Assembly: GCA_045543455.1 (NCBI GenBank)
Contig: JAZQMK010000060.1
Span: forward strand, 1-33,692
Source: SIG291 sp045543455
GTDB lineage: Bacteria; Bacillota; Clostridia; Lachnospirales; Lachnospiraceae
DNA length: 33,692 nucleotides
Reading direction: 5' to 3'
The notes beneath the pieces are model-generated. The model saw only the letters and a program-made list of their open reading frames with translations, did no database searches and had not been told where the DNA came from. Position numbers and translations under genes: made by a program. This document shows, in pieces, positions 31,209-33,692 of the stretch. The first letter of the stretch is position 1; every line of letters starts with the position of its first letter.

Positions 31209-32867
31209 TTAATACCCTTTACTTTCTATCACATCAAGCAGCACTTCTGCGTTACTATATCCCGCATCCAATGCCTTTAGAGCCCACTCCTTAGCTTTCT
31301 TATAATCTGTTTCAACACCATATCCGTAGCAATACGAATTGGCAACATTATACATAGCCGCTGCAAAGCCATTATCTGCAGCCTTTTTAAACCATTCAAA
31401 AGCTATAGCATAATCCTGTTCTACTCCCTGACCTTTAAAATACATTAAACCAATTCTATTAGTAGCATTTAAATTACCAAGCTCTGCACCTATTAAAAAG
31501 CACTTCATGGCATTTTCATAATTAATATCTGTTCCAATGCCATTATAGAACATATATCCTGCATTAGCTGCTGCGGTGGCATTACCTTTTTCAGCTCCTT
31601 TTTTATACCATTCATAAGCTTTAGCATAATCAATTTCTACCGAGTATCCGTTTTCATAGAAATATCCTAACTGGTTCATTGCATTAGCATTACCATTATC
31701 TGCCGCTTTTTCATACCACTCAAAGGCTTTTTTATAATCCTTAGCTACACCATATCCGTTTTGATAAAACAACCCACAATGATACATACCTTCACCATGT
31801 CCAGCTTTTGCTGCCTTTTCATACCATTCATAGGCTTTTTGATAATCTTTTTCAAAGCCATATTCATAATAATAAGCATTTCCTATATTAGTCATAGCAG
31901 CTTCTACACCTTCATTGGCAGCTTCTATATAGTACTCCATTGCTTTTTTATAATCCTGTTTCACATAACGTCCAAAATGATACATAACGCCTATTCTGTT
32001 TTTAGCAGAGGAATTGCCTGCTTCTGCTGCTTTTTTGTACCATTCGTACGCTTTTTGATAGTCTTTTTCAAATTTCTTGCCATCATTATACATAATCGCG
32101 ATATTATGCATAGCCCATGAATTATTATATTTTAGAGCCTTTTCATACCATTCATAAGCTTTATCGTAGTCAACTTCTGTCCCCATACCGTCATAGTACA
32201 TGACACCTACATAATTCATAGCTTCGTCACTACCACTTTGTGCCGCCTTTTTGTACCATTCTAAAGCCTTTTTATAATCCTTTTCCACTTTGTCAGCACC
32301 ATTATAATACTGTTTTGCCACAAATATTTGTGCATTTTGTGCAAAATTATATTCTTCACCTAGCAATGACACTTCTACTATATGTTCAAGAGACGCAATA
32401 TCTACAGTACCATTTTTATAATCTACAATAGCAATTCCTGCCTGAGCCTCTGTACATCCAGCTTTTGATGCCTCTTCCAAATATTCCTTTGCTCTATTTA
32501 GATTTTCATCCACACCTTTACCTAAAGCATACATATATCCCATTGCACATTTTGCTAAAGTATTTCCCTGGTTTGCAGCTTTTTCATAACAAATCACTGC
32601 ACCTTTTTCATCACCATAAAATTCTTCTATTACGCCTAAATAATACTCTGCATCAATACTTTCTTCTCTAAAAGCTGCCAGAAATTTTTCTTCTGCTTTT
32701 TCGTAATCTACTTCTTTTCCATTTAATCCATACAAATATTCCCGGCCTTCAGTTATTTTAACTTTAGCTTTTTCATCTTTCTTTTCGTTGTTATCACTTC
32801 CATTACATGCCATTAAACTAAATGCCATAACAAAAATCAATAACAAAATAATATTTCTTTTCTTCAT
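31209..32867 (-). CDS. Sel1-repeat lipoprotein
   Basis: A 552-residue lipoprotein with lipobox LMAC (Cys21) and then about a dozen Sel1-like repeats of about 36 residues to the C-terminus. The best conserved units follow the pattern A-M-x-x-I-G-x-M-Y-x-x-G-x-G-V-x-x-D-Y-x-K-A-x-E-W-Y-x-K-A-A-x-x-G (for example DYQKAYEWYEKAAKAG); the first three and the last are more divergent. Sel1 repeats form an alpha-solenoid that binds proteins or peptides. Facing outside the cell as a lipoprotein, it is probably a scaffold or binding protein. The frame opens at 32915, but the ATG at 32867 with GAGGAAG upstream gives the signal peptide. Internal repeats could recombine and change repeat number. Confidence 0.92.
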   Translation of the reverse strand: MKKRNIILLLIFVMAFSLMACNGSDNNEKKDEKAKVKITEGREYLYGLNGKEVDYEKAEEKFLAAFREESIDAEYYLGVIEEFYGDEKGAVICYEKAANQGNTLAKCAMGYMYALGKGVDENLNRAKEYLEEASKAGCTEAQAGIAIVDYKNGTVDIASLEHIVEVSLLGEEYNFAQNAQIFVAKQYYNGADKVEKDYKKALEWYKKAAQSGSDEAMNYVGVMYYDGMGTEVDYDKAYEWYEKALKYNNSWAMHNIAIMYNDGKKFEKDYQKAYEWYKKAAEAGNSSAKNRIGVMYHFGRYVKQDYKKAMEYYIEAANEGVEAAMTNIGNAYYYEYGFEKDYQKAYEWYEKAAKAGHGEGMYHCGLFYQNGYGVAKDYKKAFEWYEKAADNGNANAMNQLGYFYENGYSVEIDYAKAYEWYKKGAEKGNATAAANAGYMFYNGIGTDINYENAMKCFLIGAELGNLNATNRIGLMYFKGQGVEQDYAIAFEWFKKAADNGFAAAMYNVANSYCYGYGVETDYKKAKEWALKALDAGYSNAEVLLDVIESKGY

Positions 32868-32884
32868 TTTCTTCCTCACAAGTT

Positions 32885-33346
32885 TTACAGTCCTGACTGA
32901 TATATTATTTTCCATTCTTTATCACTTCTTCCTGCATACAGATATATAGTCCTTGAATAATTTTCACCATACTCTGTAACAGTAATTGTAACTGTAAATT
33001 CTGCTACATAATCGAACTTATCCTTATTCACACCCATTTTATTAAATGTTAATTCATTAAATGGTTTTTTAAATATCGCCGTTTCTTCTATTTGATAAGC
33101 AAAGGTAACATCGTATGTAGCATATTCAGGTATTCTTTCATATAATTTTTTAGCCCAATCAGTAGAAATATCTTTATAAACATAAGTCGACATAGCCAAT
33201 TCATCCATTTTTACATATTGGTCTAAGAAAGCTTTTGCAACTTTAGTAGATTCCTCTGTATATTTCTTTTCCATACTTGATTTTACGCCATAACCTATTA
33301 TCAATATAATCGCTGCTATTAATAATGCATAAATTGTTCTCTTCAT
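32885..33346 (-). CDS. Small membrane-anchored protein of unknown function
   Basis: A 153-residue protein with an N-terminal anchor (TIYALLIAAIILIIGYGV) and an exposed alpha/beta domain: a helix KYTEESTKVAKAFLDQYV, then DVTFAYQIEETAIF, FDYVAEFTVTITVTEYG and a closing DKEWKIIYQSGL, a layout like NTF2/SnoaL-type lipoprotein-associated domains. It precedes the Sel1 gene by 17 bp and shares its transcript. The start is unclear: the ATG at 33346 has AAGGA only one base away, a TTG at 33358 is in frame, and a strong AAGGAG lies further upstream behind a small palindrome at 33362-33374 (ACTGAAATTCAGT). Confidence 0.7.
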   Translation of the reverse strand: MKRTIYALLIAAIILIIGYGVKSSMEKKYTEESTKVAKAFLDQYVKMDELAMSTYVYKDISTDWAKKLYERIPEYATYDVTFAYQIEETAIFKKPFNELTFNKMGVNKDKFDYVAEFTVTITVTEYGENYSRTIYLYAGRSDKEWKIIYQSGL

Positions 33347-33420
33347 TTCCTTACACAAGCCACTGAAATTCAGTAGTTTTTCTCCTTATTACTTACTATT
33401 TTATATCATATACATAGATA

Positions 33421-33448
33421 TGGCCTTCCAATAAATATCAGAAGGCCA
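33421..33448 (-). terminator. Hairpin downstream of the GGGtGRT gene
   Basis: Arms TGGCCTTC and GAAGGCCA with a 12-base loop, 61 bp after the GGGtGRT stop codon. There is no good U-tract on either strand, so termination is only likely if assisted. Confidence 0.4.
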
Positions 33449-33509
33449 CAAATAATATCTAATTATTAGAACTTCTTAAATAAATTCTTAGAATTTGCCA
33501 AAATAAATT

Positions 33510-33692
33510 TTAGAATTTGTTTTGTTCTGCTGCTTCCTGGATAGAAACAGCAACTGCAACAGTCATACCAACCATTGGGTTATTACCTGCACCGATAAGA
33601 CCCATCATTTCTACGTGAGCAGGAACTGATGAAGAACCAGCAAACTGAGCATCTGAGTGCATACGACCCATAGTATCTGTCATACCATATGA
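33510..33692 (-). CDS. GGGtGRT family protein, C-terminal part (cut by window edge)
   Basis: The last 60 codons of a gene entering from the right edge. The residues SYGMTDTMGRMHSDAQFAGS, then VPAHVEMMGLIGAGNNPMVG and a tail EEA-type helix (SIQEAAEQNKF) match my recollection of the C-terminus of the GGGtGRT protein family (Pfam PF14057), an abundant, conserved protein of unknown function of about 330 residues in Clostridia. The stop codon TAA is at 33510-33512. A near-copy of the last 19 bases lies 3 bp downstream (33478-33497), as if the gene end had been duplicated. Confidence 0.8.
   Translation of the reverse strand, partial: SYGMTDTMGRMHSDAQFAGSSSVPAHVEMMGLIGAGNNPMVGMTVAVAVSIQEAAEQNKF

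Noticed and set aside
1..33692. CRISPR arrays, tRNA or rRNA genes, insertion sequences, prophage genes.
   Set aside because: No regular spaced repeats, cloverleaf sequences, transposase or integrase motifs were seen on either strand by eye.

Overview
The window (33,692 bp) reads as chromosome of a low-GC Gram-positive anaerobe of the Clostridia, most likely a pectin-using Lachnospiraceae (Lachnospira-like). The evidence is AT-rich DNA, strong GGAGG-type ribosome binding sites, consensus sigma-A promoters, a cytoplasmic CE8 pectinesterase plus a lipoprotein PL10 pectate lyase, Clostridia-type LeuC/LeuD, and a terminal gene of the GGGtGRT family. The genus is an inference. Most genes lie on the minus strand; the plus-strand genes are the pectinesterase, an AP2-like gene, one lipoprotein with a broken partner, and a small HTH regulator.

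Layout. 0-0.26 kb: a GC-rich extragenic element unlike its surroundings. 0.26-3.5 kb: a PadR-controlled operon (PadR, DUF2812 membrane protein, ABC ATPase, ABC-2 permease, then a SAM methyltransferase) with twin PadR-type palindromes upstream and a multi-hairpin element between two of the genes. 3.5-5.1 kb: an unknown membrane protein and a GNAT enzyme. 5.1-6.2 kb: pectinesterase with inverted repeats flanking its promoter. 6.2-10.4 kb: a parE-parC (topoisomerase IV) operon. 10.5-12.0 kb: threonine synthase. 12.1-16.3 kb: a four-gene membrane module (Tim44-like/zinc ribbon, SPFH/zinc ribbon, zinc ribbon/TM, TPM) resembling the ydjGHI part of the Bacillus pspA operon but without pspA. 16.4-17.2 kb: a SleB-type cell-wall hydrolase. 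17.65-18.4 kb: an unusual protein with two AP2-like domains around a degenerate HNH-like core. 18.5-22.8 kb: branched-chain amino acid genes ilvN-ilvC and leuC-leuD-ybjQ, separated by a frameshifted small secreted-protein gene with slippage-prone tracts. 22.9-25.7 kb: thioesterase, zinc-ribbon membrane protein, GNAT and DUF2156 proteins. 25.8-33.4 kb: an accessory run of lipoproteins and secreted proteins (pectate lyase, several unknowns, a Sel1-repeat lipoprotein) with a small HTH regulator and its probable operator. The right edge cuts a GGGtGRT gene.

How they work together. The two pectin enzymes probably act in sequence: the surface lyase cleaves pectate outside, and imported methylated oligomers are de-esterified in the cytoplasm. 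thrC, ilvN, ilvC, leuC and leuD belong to threonine and branched-chain amino acid synthesis, with separate promoters. The best candidates for undescribed biology are the AP2/HNH/AP2 protein, the PspA-less SPFH module, the possibly phase-variable locus at 20.7-21.2 kb, and the HTH/operator/lipoprotein switch at 29.7-31.1 kb. All functional statements rest on motif recognition by eye; no database search was run.
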